Origin: Bacteroidales bacterium
Lineage (GTDB): Bacteria > Bacteroidota > Bacteroidia > Bacteroidales > F082
Direction of reading: 5' to 3'
NCBI GenBank assembly: GCA_023229135.1
Contig: JALNZT010000020.1
Location: forward strand, 1 to 64,000
DNA: 64,000 bases
Below the pieces are notes generated by a model. It did not search any database and was not told the origin of the DNA. It was given only the letters and a program-made list of their open reading frames with translations. Position 1 is the first letter of the stretch. The number at the start of each line of letters is the position of its first letter. Shown here one piece after another: positions 34,521 to 42,845 of this stretch. A program made the position numbers and the translations under genes.

Positions 34521-36191
34521 ATGACACACTCAGAATTAGAACAAATCCTTCAACAACTTCGCAGCTTAAAAGCAGAAACCGAAGTTGTAGAGTTTAAGGA
34601 AGCCAAAACCGATTATGATTTTAGTAAGCTTGGAAAATATTTTTCTGCTTTAAGTAATGAAGCCAATCTGAAGGGAAAACATTACGCCTGGTTGGTTTTT
34701 GGAATTGAAAACAAACATCATGGCATTGTAAATAGTCGGTTTCGCCCAAACCGAAAAGATTTAGATAGCTTGAAAGGTGAGATAGCCAACAAAACTACCA
34801 ACCGGATTACTTTTATCGAAATACATGAATTGCAGCATACTGAAGGCAGAGTGGTAATGTTTCAAATACCCGCTGCTCCAAAAGGGTTCCCTGTCGCTTT
34901 TGATGGTCATTATTATGGTCGTGATGGCGAAGAATTAGTTCCACTTAATCTGGAGGAAATTGAAAGGATTAGGGCGCAGTCAATTACTGAAGACTGGAGT
35001 TCTGCAATTGTTTCTGGTGCAGGCATGGAAGATTTGGATGAAGAAGCAATAAGAGTAGCCCGAGCTAATTTTAAAAATAAATTTCCTGAAAAAGCAGCAG
35101 AAGTTGACCGATGGGATGATGCTAGATTTCTGAACAAAGTAAAAATCACAATTAAGGGAAAGATTACAAGAACTGCCATTTTGCTTTTAGGCAAAGAAGA
35201 ATCGGAACATTTTATAAATCCAGCCGAAGCAAAAATAAGATGGCTACTAAAAGATTTAAACGGAAATGATAAAGACTATTTGATTGAAAGCTGCCCTATT
35301 TTGCTGGCAGTTGATAAAATATATGCTAAAATCCGAAACCTTAAATATCGCTATATTAAAGATGGAACTTTATTCCCGGAAGAAGTAAATCAATATGAAC
35401 CATATTCAATACGTGAAGCAATTAATAATTGCATTGCCCATCAGGATTACACAAAACACGGTAGGATTAACGTGGTTGAAATGGACGACCAATTGATGTT
35501 TACCAATTTGGGGAGTTTTATCCCGGGGAGCGTGGAAAAAGTAGTTAAAGAAGATGCTCCTGAAGAACATTACCGTAATCGTTTTTTAGCATCTGCTATG
35601 TTTAATCTTAAAATGGTTGACACTGCCGGAGGTGGTATTAGAAAGATATTCAATTTTCAAAGAGAACGCTTTTTCCCAATGCCTGATTATGATTTAAGTG
35701 GAGGAAAAGTTAAAGTAACTATATCGGGGAAAGTTTTGGATATGGACTATGCTCGATTATTGGCCAGGAATAAGGATTTGGCTTTGGAAGAAATTATTAT
35801 GTTGGATAAGGTACAGAAAAAACAACCCCTGACAGCTTTCGAAGAAAAACTGCTTAAATCTAAAAAACTTATTGAAGGTAGAAAACCCAACTATTATATA
35901 GGTATCAAAGTTGCACAAAAAACCGGACAAAAGGCATCTTATTCTAAAAACAAAGCTTTTGACAAGGGCTATTATTTGGACTTGATACGAAAAGCTATTA
36001 GAGAACATGGGCTTTTGGAAAGAGCTGATGTAGATGAATTACTTTGGAAAAAGTTGCCGGATTGGATGGATGATAAACAGAAGAAGAACAAGATTGGGAA
36101 CTTGCTTTCAGAACTTAGAATGAAAGGTAAGATTCGTAATATTGGTTCATATAGTAAATCACAATGGACAATTGTAAATGAAAATAATTAG
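34521..36191 (+). CDS. AlbA_2/RecG-like DNA-binding protein (putative transcriptional regulator)
   Basis: 556 residues. The N-terminal AlbA_2 (Schlafen-like) domain (about 15-150) starts EVVEFKEAKTDYDFSKLGKYFSALSN and includes YAWLVFGIENKHHGI and YGRDGEELVPLNLEEIERIR. A GHKL/HATPase_c_4 region follows (about 280-380; EAINNCIAHQDYTKHGRINVVEMDDQLMFTNLG). The C-terminal third has HTH-like helices. Proteins with this layout are annotated as ATP-dependent DNA helicase-like or regulators, and some occur in defence loci; the role here is open. Confidence 0.8.
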   Translation: MTHSELEQILQQLRSLKAETEVVEFKEAKTDYDFSKLGKYFSALSNEANLKGKHYAWLVFGIENKHHGIVNSRFRPNRKDLDSLKGEIANKTTNRITFIEIHELQHTEGRVVMFQIPAAPKGFPVAFDGHYYGRDGEELVPLNLEEIERIRAQSITEDWSSAIVSGAGMEDLDEEAIRVARANFKNKFPEKAAEVDRWDDARFLNKVKITIKGKITRTAILLLGKEESEHFINPAEAKIRWLLKDLNGNDKDYLIESCPILLAVDKIYAKIRNLKYRYIKDGTLFPEEVNQYEPYSIREAINNCIAHQDYTKHGRINVVEMDDQLMFTNLGSFIPGSVEKVVKEDAPEEHYRNRFLASAMFNLKMVDTAGGGIRKIFNFQRERFFPMPDYDLSGGKVKVTISGKVLDMDYARLLARNKDLALEEIIMLDKVQKKQPLTAFEEKLLKSKKLIEGRKPNYYIGIKVAQKTGQKASYSKNKAFDKGYYLDLIRKAIREHGLLERADVDELLWKKLPDWMDDKQKKNKIGNLLSELRMKGKIRNIGSYSKSQWTIVNENN

Positions 36192-36312
36192 AGATGTATT
36201 AAGAGAGGAGTTAAGAGAGGAGTTAAGAGAAGAATTAAGAGAGGAATTAAGAGAGGAATTAAGAGAGGAATTAATAAACGTTTTGATGGTCAGTGAATTA
36301 AATACTAAATAG
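36178..36312 (+). CDS. Short (LREE)6 coiled-coil ORF
   Basis: 44 codons from an ATG that overlaps the last 14 bases of the preceding gene in another frame. It encodes MKIIRDV, then six perfect LREE tetrapeptides, then LINVLMVSELNTK. The DNA is a 12-bp tandem repeat. It could be a small helical protein or the frame-shifted tail of the preceding protein. Confidence 0.4.
   Translation: MKIIRDVLREELREELREELREELREELREELINVLMVSELNTK
36199..36270 (+). repeat. 12-bp tandem repeat, six units
   Basis: Unit TTAAGAGAGGA[AG] repeated six times with few changes. A degenerate continuation (GAGTTATTAAAAGAACAATT and similar) is visible at 36339-36395 and would encode ELLKEQLEEKL before a stop. Confidence 0.9.
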
Positions 36313-36402
36313 ATTTTAATTAACACTTTTAATTAAATGAGTTATTAAAAGAACAATTAGAAGAAAAGTTATAAAAGAAATTAGAAGAAAGAGTTAGAAA
36401 AA

Positions 36403-37179
36403 ATGACAAAACCTTACAACAATTTCGCGCTTTCGTTAAGTGGAGGAGGTGCACGCGGCATCTTTCACGCCGGATTTTTACAGGCACTCGATGAGGCAAA
36501 GCTAAAACCCGAGGCGATTGCCGGTGCCAGCATGGGCGCTATCGTCGGGGCTTTTTATGCCGCCGGTGTTAGTCCGCGCGATATGCTAAAAGCCATCAAA
36601 ACACCTAACCTGATGCACTTCCGGAGCTGGTTAGGCCTCAAAGGCGGAATTGGTTCGATGGCGGTTATGCGAGAGCAGCTTTTTATTACTACCGGCGTTG
36701 ATAATTTCGATCAGCTGATTATTCCGCTCACCGTTTCAGTTACCAATATCAATACCGGGAAAAATGAACTGATTTCAAGTGGAAATTTATTGGATGCTGT
36801 GGCAGCATCTGCTTCTATTCCAATTATTTTTGTTCCGGTTAAAATCGGAAATCATTATTATTTAGATGGTGGCTTAACCATAAATATGCCCGCCAAATGT
36901 TTAGAAAAAAAAGGCCGTCCGATAATCGGTTTGGATTGTAATTACTTGGCAGAAAATGACTTGGATTACAGCAGCTTGATGCCCGTTATTGAGCGCACAT
37001 TACGCATTGCTGCCAACTACGCCATGCACGACCAAATAAAAGCCTGCACGGTATATATTTCCTCAGAAAAAATGAAGGATTATCACACCTTTGACTTTGA
37101 AAAAGCCAATGAAATATTTGATATTGGTTATGCTTCCGGGCTTCAAAAAATCCCTGAAATAAAACAGCTGCTAATTTAG
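36403..37179 (+). CDS. Patatin-like phospholipase
   Basis: 258 residues, cytosolic, with the patatin triad elements: oxyanion loop SGGGARGIFHAGF, nucleophile Ser in GASMGA (G-x-S-x-G), and catalytic Asp in the DGG motif of YYLDGGLTINMP. Resembles RssA-type bacterial patatins that hydrolyse lipids. Monocistronic by spacing. Confidence 0.92.
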   Translation: MTKPYNNFALSLSGGGARGIFHAGFLQALDEAKLKPEAIAGASMGAIVGAFYAAGVSPRDMLKAIKTPNLMHFRSWLGLKGGIGSMAVMREQLFITTGVDNFDQLIIPLTVSVTNINTGKNELISSGNLLDAVAASASIPIIFVPVKIGNHYYLDGGLTINMPAKCLEKKGRPIIGLDCNYLAENDLDYSSLMPVIERTLRIAANYAMHDQIKACTVYISSEKMKDYHTFDFEKANEIFDIGYASGLQKIPEIKQLLI

Positions 37180-37205
37180 TGATAACAGTGCTTTTCGAGC
37201 TTTCT

Positions 37206-37256
37206 ATTCTAAATAGTATTGGAATTAGTTCAATAATAAGACTTTATATTTAGAAT
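37206..37256. terminator. Possible terminator
   Basis: Arms ATTCTAAATA (37206-37215) and TATTTAGAAT (37247-37256) are perfect complements, 26 bases past the patatin stop; long loop, no G+C, so weak. Confidence 0.3.
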
Positions 37257-37273
37257 GCTTTTTAATAAGAAAA

Positions 37274-37295
37274 CAAGTATATAAATACCTAAATA
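37274..37295 (+). promoter_or_regulatory. Candidate Rrf2-type site before the four-gene operon
   Basis: CAAGTATATAAATACC-TAAATA is very like the porin-leader site at 30312. It lies directly upstream of a TAATTTTG -7 box at 37301-37308, so a bound protein would cover the -33 region. The start codon is at 37325. Confidence 0.45.
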
Positions 37296-37300
37296 AGTAT

Positions 37301-37308
37301 TAATTTTG
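37301..37308 (+). promoter_or_regulatory. Candidate -7 box TAATTTTG
   Basis: Exact TAnnTTTG match 16 bases before the first gene of the four-gene operon; same sequence as the rrf2 -7 box. Confidence 0.45.
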
Positions 37309-37324
37309 CTGAAAATATAGATAA

Positions 37325-38548
37325 ATGGCCTATTTTAAAGCAGAAGACAGCTTGTTTGAGATCACCGAAAAACATCCACAAACTATTAAGGTATTCGTGG
37401 AGCAGGGTTTCGAACAATTAGCCGACGAGCAAAAACGTGCTACGCTTGGCAAAGCACTGAGGCTCAATATAGCACTTGCAATGCGGAATATTGATGAAGC
37501 CGCCTTCGCTGAATTGCTAAATCAGGCAATCGAAGGCACAAACGGCAATAACGCAGCTGTTGATTCTTCAAAAAAAATAAATATCAAAGGCTTGCTGCCT
37601 TGCCCTGTGCGTTTGCCGTTGCAGGAAGCTCTGGATGAATTTATTGAAAACAATACCGAAGACATCCATATTAAAGCACAGCTAAAAGCGGCTTCAATGG
37701 GTTTGGACTGGATCAAAGACGAGATTTTGTCGGCAGAAAAAATCGATAGGCTGGATGATATTTATATTTCTGCCGGCTTCGATATGTTTTTTGAGGATAG
37801 CTATTTTGGGCGCTTCATCAAAAGCGGTGAATATGCTGATCCACTGCCCTGGAAACAGATTAACAGCGACTTTGATCATGATAGCCTGCGCCTGAAAGAT
37901 CCAAAAAGTCGCTATGGTATTATCGCTGTTGTGCCAGCGGTGTTTTTGGTGAACACTCAAATTATTGGCGACAGGCCGATGCCACAAAGCTGGGAAGACC
38001 TGCTCGATCCCGTTTTCGCTAACAGCATAAGCCTGCCTGTTTCTGACTTCGATTTGTTTAACGCGATTTTGCTCACTTTGAGTCAGCGCTATGGAACGGA
38101 AGCCATCACGGCTTTGGGGAAAAATATGCAACAAAGCTTGCATCCCGCGCAAATGCTGAAATCTGACCGCAGTAAAAACCAAAAACCGGCAATAACTATT
38201 ATGCCCTATTTCTTTACCAAGATGGCCAAGTCCGGAGGCGTAATGCAGGCTGTCTGGCCCAAAGACGGTGCCATTATCAGCCCGATTTTTGCCATCGGGA
38301 AAGCCAATCGCTTTTCGCAGATGGAAAAGCTGGCCGACTTTTTAGGTTCGATGAAGCTGGCTGAAATCCTTTCGCATCAAGGGCTTTTCCCTTCTCTAAA
38401 TCCTGATATCGACAATAAAGTCCCCAAAGAAAATGCTTATATGTGGCTGGGTTGGGATTATATTGACACCCACAACCTTGATCAGGAATTTAAAAATTGT
38501 GATAAATTATTCAATGATGCGCACAACCTAAAAACGGTAAAATCATGA
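37325..38548 (+). CDS. Solute-binding-like protein without signal peptide, DUF1858-like N-terminus
   Basis: 407 residues. The N-terminal about 60 residues resemble DUF1858 (FEITEKHPQTIKVFVEQGFEQL). The rest resembles the class of Fe3+/molybdate-type solute-binding proteins: RYGIIAVVPAVFLVNTQIIG, RPMPQSWEDLLDPVFANSI, AIISPIFAIGKANR. There is no signal peptide or lipobox, so it should be cytosolic, unusual for this fold. Its stop overlaps the GTPase start by 4 bases. It may bind a metal, metallocofactor or small ligand inside the cell and hand it to its operon partners. Confidence 0.7.
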   Translation: MAYFKAEDSLFEITEKHPQTIKVFVEQGFEQLADEQKRATLGKALRLNIALAMRNIDEAAFAELLNQAIEGTNGNNAAVDSSKKINIKGLLPCPVRLPLQEALDEFIENNTEDIHIKAQLKAASMGLDWIKDEILSAEKIDRLDDIYISAGFDMFFEDSYFGRFIKSGEYADPLPWKQINSDFDHDSLRLKDPKSRYGIIAVVPAVFLVNTQIIGDRPMPQSWEDLLDPVFANSISLPVSDFDLFNAILLTLSQRYGTEAITALGKNMQQSLHPAQMLKSDRSKNQKPAITIMPYFFTKMAKSGGVMQAVWPKDGAIISPIFAIGKANRFSQMEKLADFLGSMKLAEILSHQGLFPSLNPDIDNKVPKENAYMWLGWDYIDTHNLDQEFKNCDKLFNDAHNLKTVKS

Positions 38549-39243
38549 ACTTAGTAACGATATCCGGCCCACCTTCATCCGGCAAAACTGCGGTAACTAT
38601 TAAGGCAGCCGAAAACCTGATGAAAAGAGGTGTAAAAGTAGGTGCAGTAAAATTCGACTGCCTACATACCGATGATGACCTGGCCTATGAAAAAGCCGGG
38701 ATCCCTGTGAAAAAAGGACTTTCAGGCAGTTTGTGCCCCGACCATTATTTTGTTTCCAATATCGAAGCCGTTACCGATTGGGGCATCAAGGAAGGCTTTG
38801 ACCTGCTTGTTTCCGAAAGTGCCGGCTTATGCAACCGCTGCTCTCCTTATATCAAGGAAATCAAAGCGGTATGCGTAATCGACAACCTTAGCGGCATCAA
38901 TACGCCCAAAAAAATCGGGCCTATGTTGCGCATGGCCGACATCGTGGTCATAACCAAAGGCGATATTGTTTCGCAAGCCGAACGCGAAGTGTTTGCTGCC
39001 GGCGTTTATGCCGTAAATCCTGGTGCTATAATTATGCATATCAATGGATTAACCGGACAGGGTGCTTACGAGTTCAGTACCTTGCTTTATGATGAAAAAA
39101 TAAAAATAGATACTTTAAAAGGACGCAAATTGAGATTTTCAATGCCTTCGGCACTTTGTTCGTATTGCCTGGGCGAAACCCGCATTGGCGAATCATATCA
39201 GATGGGAAATGTACGCAAAATTAATCTAGACGAAAAAGCATGA
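38545..39243 (+). CDS. HypB/UreG-like GTPase with cysteine motifs
   Basis: 232 residues of the SIMIBI class. P-loop GPPSSGKT at 8-15, metal-site-like Cys39 (KFDCLHTDDD), Cys64 (SLCPDH), C-x2-C at 96/99 (LCNRCSPY), base-specificity motif TKGD at 137-140, and a second C-x2-C at 205/208 (ALCSYCLGE). HypB, UreG and CooC-type relatives load nickel or other cofactors into enzymes using nucleotide hydrolysis. The cysteines suggest metal handling. Overlaps both neighbours by 4 bases, a tight operon. Confidence 0.75.
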   Translation: MNLVTISGPPSSGKTAVTIKAAENLMKRGVKVGAVKFDCLHTDDDLAYEKAGIPVKKGLSGSLCPDHYFVSNIEAVTDWGIKEGFDLLVSESAGLCNRCSPYIKEIKAVCVIDNLSGINTPKKIGPMLRMADIVVITKGDIVSQAEREVFAAGVYAVNPGAIIMHINGLTGQGAYEFSTLLYDEKIKIDTLKGRKLRFSMPSALCSYCLGETRIGESYQMGNVRKINLDEKA

Positions 39244-40244
39244 ACCAACAGGAAATACTGAGATACAGTCCGAAAGAATTGCTAAATATTTATCCATTTT
39301 TAGAAGCATTTTTTGCCGGTCAAAGCTGGATTTTGAAGCTGGATCAACAACAGAAACTTGGCCTGCTTTTAGAACAAGTCGATGAAGAACAGCAGGAAGA
39401 TTATGCCTTTGATAAGGCTGATTTTATTGGTCAACTGAGTGATTTTATCAGCCAGATGGAAACTTTTATGGGCAAAAAGGATAAAGCAGTGGAAACCTTG
39501 ATGGTTTTGCCCGGCCAAAATAAAAGCGGCGAGGCGGAGACTTTTTCTGAGCTGATTTTTAAAACCCAAACCATCACAAGTATTGTAGGGCCAACGGGAT
39601 CGGGGAAAAGCCGGCTGTTGGCAGATATTGAATGGGTTGCGCAGGCCGATACGCCAACGATGCGTAGGGTGCTGATCAATAATGAAAAGCCCGATACAAG
39701 CTGGCGTTTTTCAGGCAATAAAAAACTGGTTGCTCAACTTTCGCAGAACATGAATTTTGTGATGGATTTGAGTGTGATTGAGTTTTTGGAACTGCATGCT
39801 AAAAGCCGTATGGTCGCCAATTCCGATGAGCTGATTAGACGTATTATTGATGCTGCCAACGAATTAGTAGGCGAAAAATTTGAACGCTACATGCCGATTA
39901 CTTCGCTTAGCGGCGGGCAATCACGCGCTTTAATGATTGCCGATACCGCCTTGCTAAGTCAGTCGCCGGTGGTTTTGATTGACGAAATTGAAAATGCAGG
40001 TATCGACCGCAAAAAGGCACTAAAAATCCTCACCGGAGAAGATAAAATCGTGTTGATGGCTACCCACGATCCTATTTTAGCCTTGATGGCCGATCAGCGC
40101 ATCGTGATAAAAAATGGTGGAATCTACAAAGTTATCCAAACCAGTGAAGCCGAAAAAGCCATGCTTGCCGAGCTTGAAAAGGCCGACCAAAAACTGCAAC
40201 TGCTCAGGATGAGTTTGCGGCAGGGCGAAATTTTAGCAGAATAA
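39240..40244 (+). CDS. ABC-type ATPase without a permease partner
   Basis: 334 residues. Walker A GPTGSGKS at 117-124, ABC signature LSGGQ at 223-227, Walker B VVLIDEIE at 244-251, and the H-loop MATHDPIL. The first about 110 residues are an extra domain whose start (YSPKELLNIYPFLEAFFAGQSW) resembles the DUF1858-like N-terminus of the first gene. No membrane protein of ABC permease type is in the operon, so it may act as a soluble ABC ATPase rather than in transport. Confidence 0.75.
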   Translation: MNQQEILRYSPKELLNIYPFLEAFFAGQSWILKLDQQQKLGLLLEQVDEEQQEDYAFDKADFIGQLSDFISQMETFMGKKDKAVETLMVLPGQNKSGEAETFSELIFKTQTITSIVGPTGSGKSRLLADIEWVAQADTPTMRRVLINNEKPDTSWRFSGNKKLVAQLSQNMNFVMDLSVIEFLELHAKSRMVANSDELIRRIIDAANELVGEKFERYMPITSLSGGQSRALMIADTALLSQSPVVLIDEIENAGIDRKKALKILTGEDKIVLMATHDPILALMADQRIVIKNGGIYKVIQTSEAEKAMLAELEKADQKLQLLRMSLRQGEILAE

Positions 40245-40275
40245 CCAAATTACTTTTACTACAAATATTGAATTT

Positions 40276-40524
40276 ATGATGTCACATGACGGCTGCTCCG
40301 CCAGCTTCGAAAATGGAAAAATGGTTGCCGACAAAGTGCGGCAAATGGGCTTCGACCAGCAGATGATGCCGATGGCTTTTGAGATTGCCTGCGAAAACTG
40401 TGGTAAGGATTTTGAAATGGACTGTTTTGAATCACACTGTCCGCATTGCGATATGGTGTATGCCGTTACGCCTTGTCATGCCTTCGATCCTACAAATATC
40501 AAAGCTGCCGGAATTAGTTACTAA
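40276..40524 (+). CDS. Small cysteine-rich (zinc-ribbon-like) protein
   Basis: 82 residues with Cys7, Cys39, Cys42, Cys50, Cys55, Cys58 and Cys67; the pairs ACENC and HCPHC form a likely zinc- or iron-binding ribbon. The start is at one of two adjacent ATGs (40276 or 40279). It follows the ATPase by 31 bases and probably belongs to the same operon, possibly as a metal donor or a target. Confidence 0.7.
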   Translation: MMSHDGCSASFENGKMVADKVRQMGFDQQMMPMAFEIACENCGKDFEMDCFESHCPHCDMVYAVTPCHAFDPTNIKAAGISY

Positions 40525-40613
40525 CTGATTGAAATAGGCTTTATAACTCGCTTGGTTTTGGATAATAATGTTTATTCAGAAAAGGTGAAAATGACCTAAA
40601 ACCAGACTGTTTG

Positions 40614-42119
40614 ATGAGAAAATGGAAATGGATTCATAAGTGGTTTTCGCTCGTTTTGGGTGTTTTTATACTCCTTTGGGCGCTTTCCGGAATCGTTTTA
40701 AACCACCGCCCGCTGGTGAGTGCTGTTGATGTAAGCCGAAATTGGCTGCCCGAAGTTTATCAGTACAAAAACTGGAATAACGCTTCTATTCGCGGCGGTC
40801 TGCGATTGGGAGCCGACAGCCTGCTTATGTATGGTAATGCCGGAATCTGGCTTACCGATACGACTTTTACCAGCTATCAAAAATTTGATTTAGGTTTTAA
40901 GGCCGGAGCCGATAGCCGCAAAATCAATAAGCTTTTCAAAACTAAGGCCGGAATTCTTTTTGCCGGAACGCAATCTGGCTTGTATCGCTTTGATGTGCAG
41001 CAACATAAATGGGAACATATCCCATTCGATTTGCCTGACGAAAGGATTGTGGATATCACGGCTCGTGGAGAAAAAGTAGTGTTTCTTAGCCGCTCCGAGG
41101 TAATTATTGCCGATGACCGTTATGACGCTCCCGAATATGCTCGTTTTGAACTACCACGTGCGGTTAATGATGATGGTCGCGCCTCGCTTTTTCGCACACT
41201 TTGGGTGCTACACAGCGGCGAAATCTACGGCAAGCTTGGCGTGCTTTTCGTTGATTTGTTGGGCCTGCTATTGATATTTTTGGTGGTGAGCGGATATATT
41301 TACTTCTTTTATCCCAAATGGATCAGGAAGCGTAAAAGGAAGTCGAGGCCGACAAAAACCTGGCTGAATCAGTTGAAGTTTAACCAGAAATGGCACAATA
41401 AAATCGGGATATGGATTGTTGGCTTTCTGATTTTCAATACGCTTACCGGCATTTTCCTGCGCCCGCCCTTACTCATAGCTATTGCCGAATCAAAAGTGGG
41501 TAAAATACCGTTCTCTAGCTTAAACAATCCCAATCCATGGCATGACAAGTTGCGGATGATTCATTGGAATGAAGCCGGAAATTATTGGCTTATCGGATCT
41601 AATGAAGGTTTATACAAGGCGCAAGCGGATTTTTCAGGGAGTCTTGTGCCCTTTCAAAAGCAGCCGCCTTTGTCGGTGATGGGCATCAATGTTTTTGAAC
41701 AGTTAGAAGCCGAGATATTTGTTGTTGGCTCTTTTAATGGTTTATTTTTCTGGCAGCCTGAGTCTGGTTATGTGCGTGATATGATAAGCGGAGAACTACC
41801 AAAAGAAAAATCATCAGCCGGGTCACCTTTGGGTGATTACCTCATTTCCGGCTTGATTCGTTTGCCCAATCATAACCTCATTTTCGAGTATAATAAAGGA
41901 CTGATAGAACATGATATCCCCATGCCGGCAGCAATTTCCAATGAGCCTATGCCGCTTTGGAATTTTGCCCTCGAAATACATACCGGTAGGATTTTCCAGG
42001 GGATGATTGGCGATTTTTATATCCTTATTATCCCGCTTTTCGGTAGCGCTGTGTTATTGATTTTGGTGGCGGGGCTTATTCGCTGGCTGAAAAAGTATCG
42101 GAGGAAGAGAGTTATTTAG
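40614..42119 (+). CDS. PepSY-associated membrane protein
   Basis: About 501 residues with an N-terminal helix KWIHKWFSLVLGVFILLWALSG typical of PepSY_TM proteins, three more helices (around 215-235, 265-290, 470-492) and large extracytoplasmic loops between them. Relatives accompany iron uptake or are linked to flavin/heme reductase-like functions. Here it lies between the Cys-rich gene and nrfHA. The start is the ATG at 40614 after an in-frame TTG. A short palindrome CTAGTTT-T-AAACTAG follows the stop at 42121-42135. Confidence 0.75.
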   Translation: MRKWKWIHKWFSLVLGVFILLWALSGIVLNHRPLVSAVDVSRNWLPEVYQYKNWNNASIRGGLRLGADSLLMYGNAGIWLTDTTFTSYQKFDLGFKAGADSRKINKLFKTKAGILFAGTQSGLYRFDVQQHKWEHIPFDLPDERIVDITARGEKVVFLSRSEVIIADDRYDAPEYARFELPRAVNDDGRASLFRTLWVLHSGEIYGKLGVLFVDLLGLLLIFLVVSGYIYFFYPKWIRKRKRKSRPTKTWLNQLKFNQKWHNKIGIWIVGFLIFNTLTGIFLRPPLLIAIAESKVGKIPFSSLNNPNPWHDKLRMIHWNEAGNYWLIGSNEGLYKAQADFSGSLVPFQKQPPLSVMGINVFEQLEAEIFVVGSFNGLFFWQPESGYVRDMISGELPKEKSSAGSPLGDYLISGLIRLPNHNLIFEYNKGLIEHDIPMPAAISNEPMPLWNFALEIHTGRIFQGMIGDFYILIIPLFGSAVLLILVAGLIRWLKKYRRKRVI

Positions 42120-42154
42120 ACTAGTTTTAAACTAGGCGTGCCGTACGATTTTGC

Positions 42155-42185
42155 TTGCCCATAACTTTACGTATAATTATATTTG
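42155..42185 (+). promoter_or_regulatory. Promoter for nrfHA
   Basis: TTG at 42155-42157, 20-base spacer, TATATTTG at 42178-42185: good match to the -33/-7 consensus of Bacteroidetes, 60 bases before nrfH. Confidence 0.6.
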
Positions 42186-42194
42186 TACCATAAT

Positions 42195-42216
42195 GTAATT
42201 TAATTACTCAATTACT
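42195..42216 (+). promoter_or_regulatory. Candidate Rrf2 operator before nrfH
   Basis: The 13-bp palindrome GTAATTTAATTAC (42195-42207) is followed by TCAATTACT. It lies just downstream of the -7 box, where a bound repressor would block initiation. The rrf2 leader has GTAATT-AATTAC followed by TTGAATTACT in the same relative position. Confidence 0.5.
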
Positions 42217-42245
42217 GAAATAGAGTACTAACATCCAATTATACT

Positions 42246-42830
42246 ATGAAGCGGTTTATCCATCGACTTATTCCTCCTCCACAGTGGCGCGTCGCTGTCA
42301 GCATAATGATGGGAGCCATCGTGGGACTGGGGTTCTATGCTTTTTATGCGAGCAAAGCCTATTCCTACCTGTCTGAGGCTCCCGAAACCTGCGTGAACTG
42401 TCATATTATGGCACCGCAATATGCTACCTGGCAACACAGCTCTCACCGCGAACATACCAGCTGCAACGACTGCCATGTGCCGCAGGACAATATTTTTCGA
42501 AGTTATTATTTCAAGGCAATGGACGGCGCACGCCACGCCACCATGTTTACTTTAAGGCTTGAACCACAAAATATCTTTATCAAAAAGGCAGGAATCGGTG
42601 TGGTTCAGGAAAACTGTATTCGCTGCCACAGCGAACTGATTTCCGATTCAAAATTACTGGTACAGACCGATCTTTACCACCATAAATTTGAAGACCGCCT
42701 TTGCTGGGAATGCCATCGTGAAGTGCCTCACGGAAGGGTGAAAAGCCTTTCGAGCACCCCTTATGCACGTGTACCTATGTTGCCTTCGCCCGTTCCGGCC
42801 TGGCTTAATAATATGATGAACCAAAAATAA
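42246..42830 (+). CDS. nrfH: NrfH, cytochrome c nitrite reductase small subunit
   Basis: 194-residue membrane-anchored tetraheme quinol dehydrogenase. One N-terminal membrane helix (about 15-38) precedes four heme-binding motifs: CVNCH, CNDCH, CIRCH and CWECH. It passes electrons from menaquinol to NrfA in the periplasm. nrfA starts 15 bases later. Confidence 0.96.
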   Translation: MKRFIHRLIPPPQWRVAVSIMMGAIVGLGFYAFYASKAYSYLSEAPETCVNCHIMAPQYATWQHSSHREHTSCNDCHVPQDNIFRSYYFKAMDGARHATMFTLRLEPQNIFIKKAGIGVVQENCIRCHSELISDSKLLVQTDLYHHKFEDRLCWECHREVPHGRVKSLSSTPYARVPMLPSPVPAWLNNMMNQK

Positions 42831-42845
42831 ATTTGAACCAAAACA

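Noticed and set aside
36199..36270. CRISPR-like array
   Set aside because: The 12-bp units are directly contiguous with no spacers and keep a coding frame, so this is a tandem repeat.
37325..40244. Ordinary ABC importer for iron
   Set aside because: The binding protein lacks an export signal and no permease gene is present; the GTPase and Cys-rich partner do not belong to classical importers.
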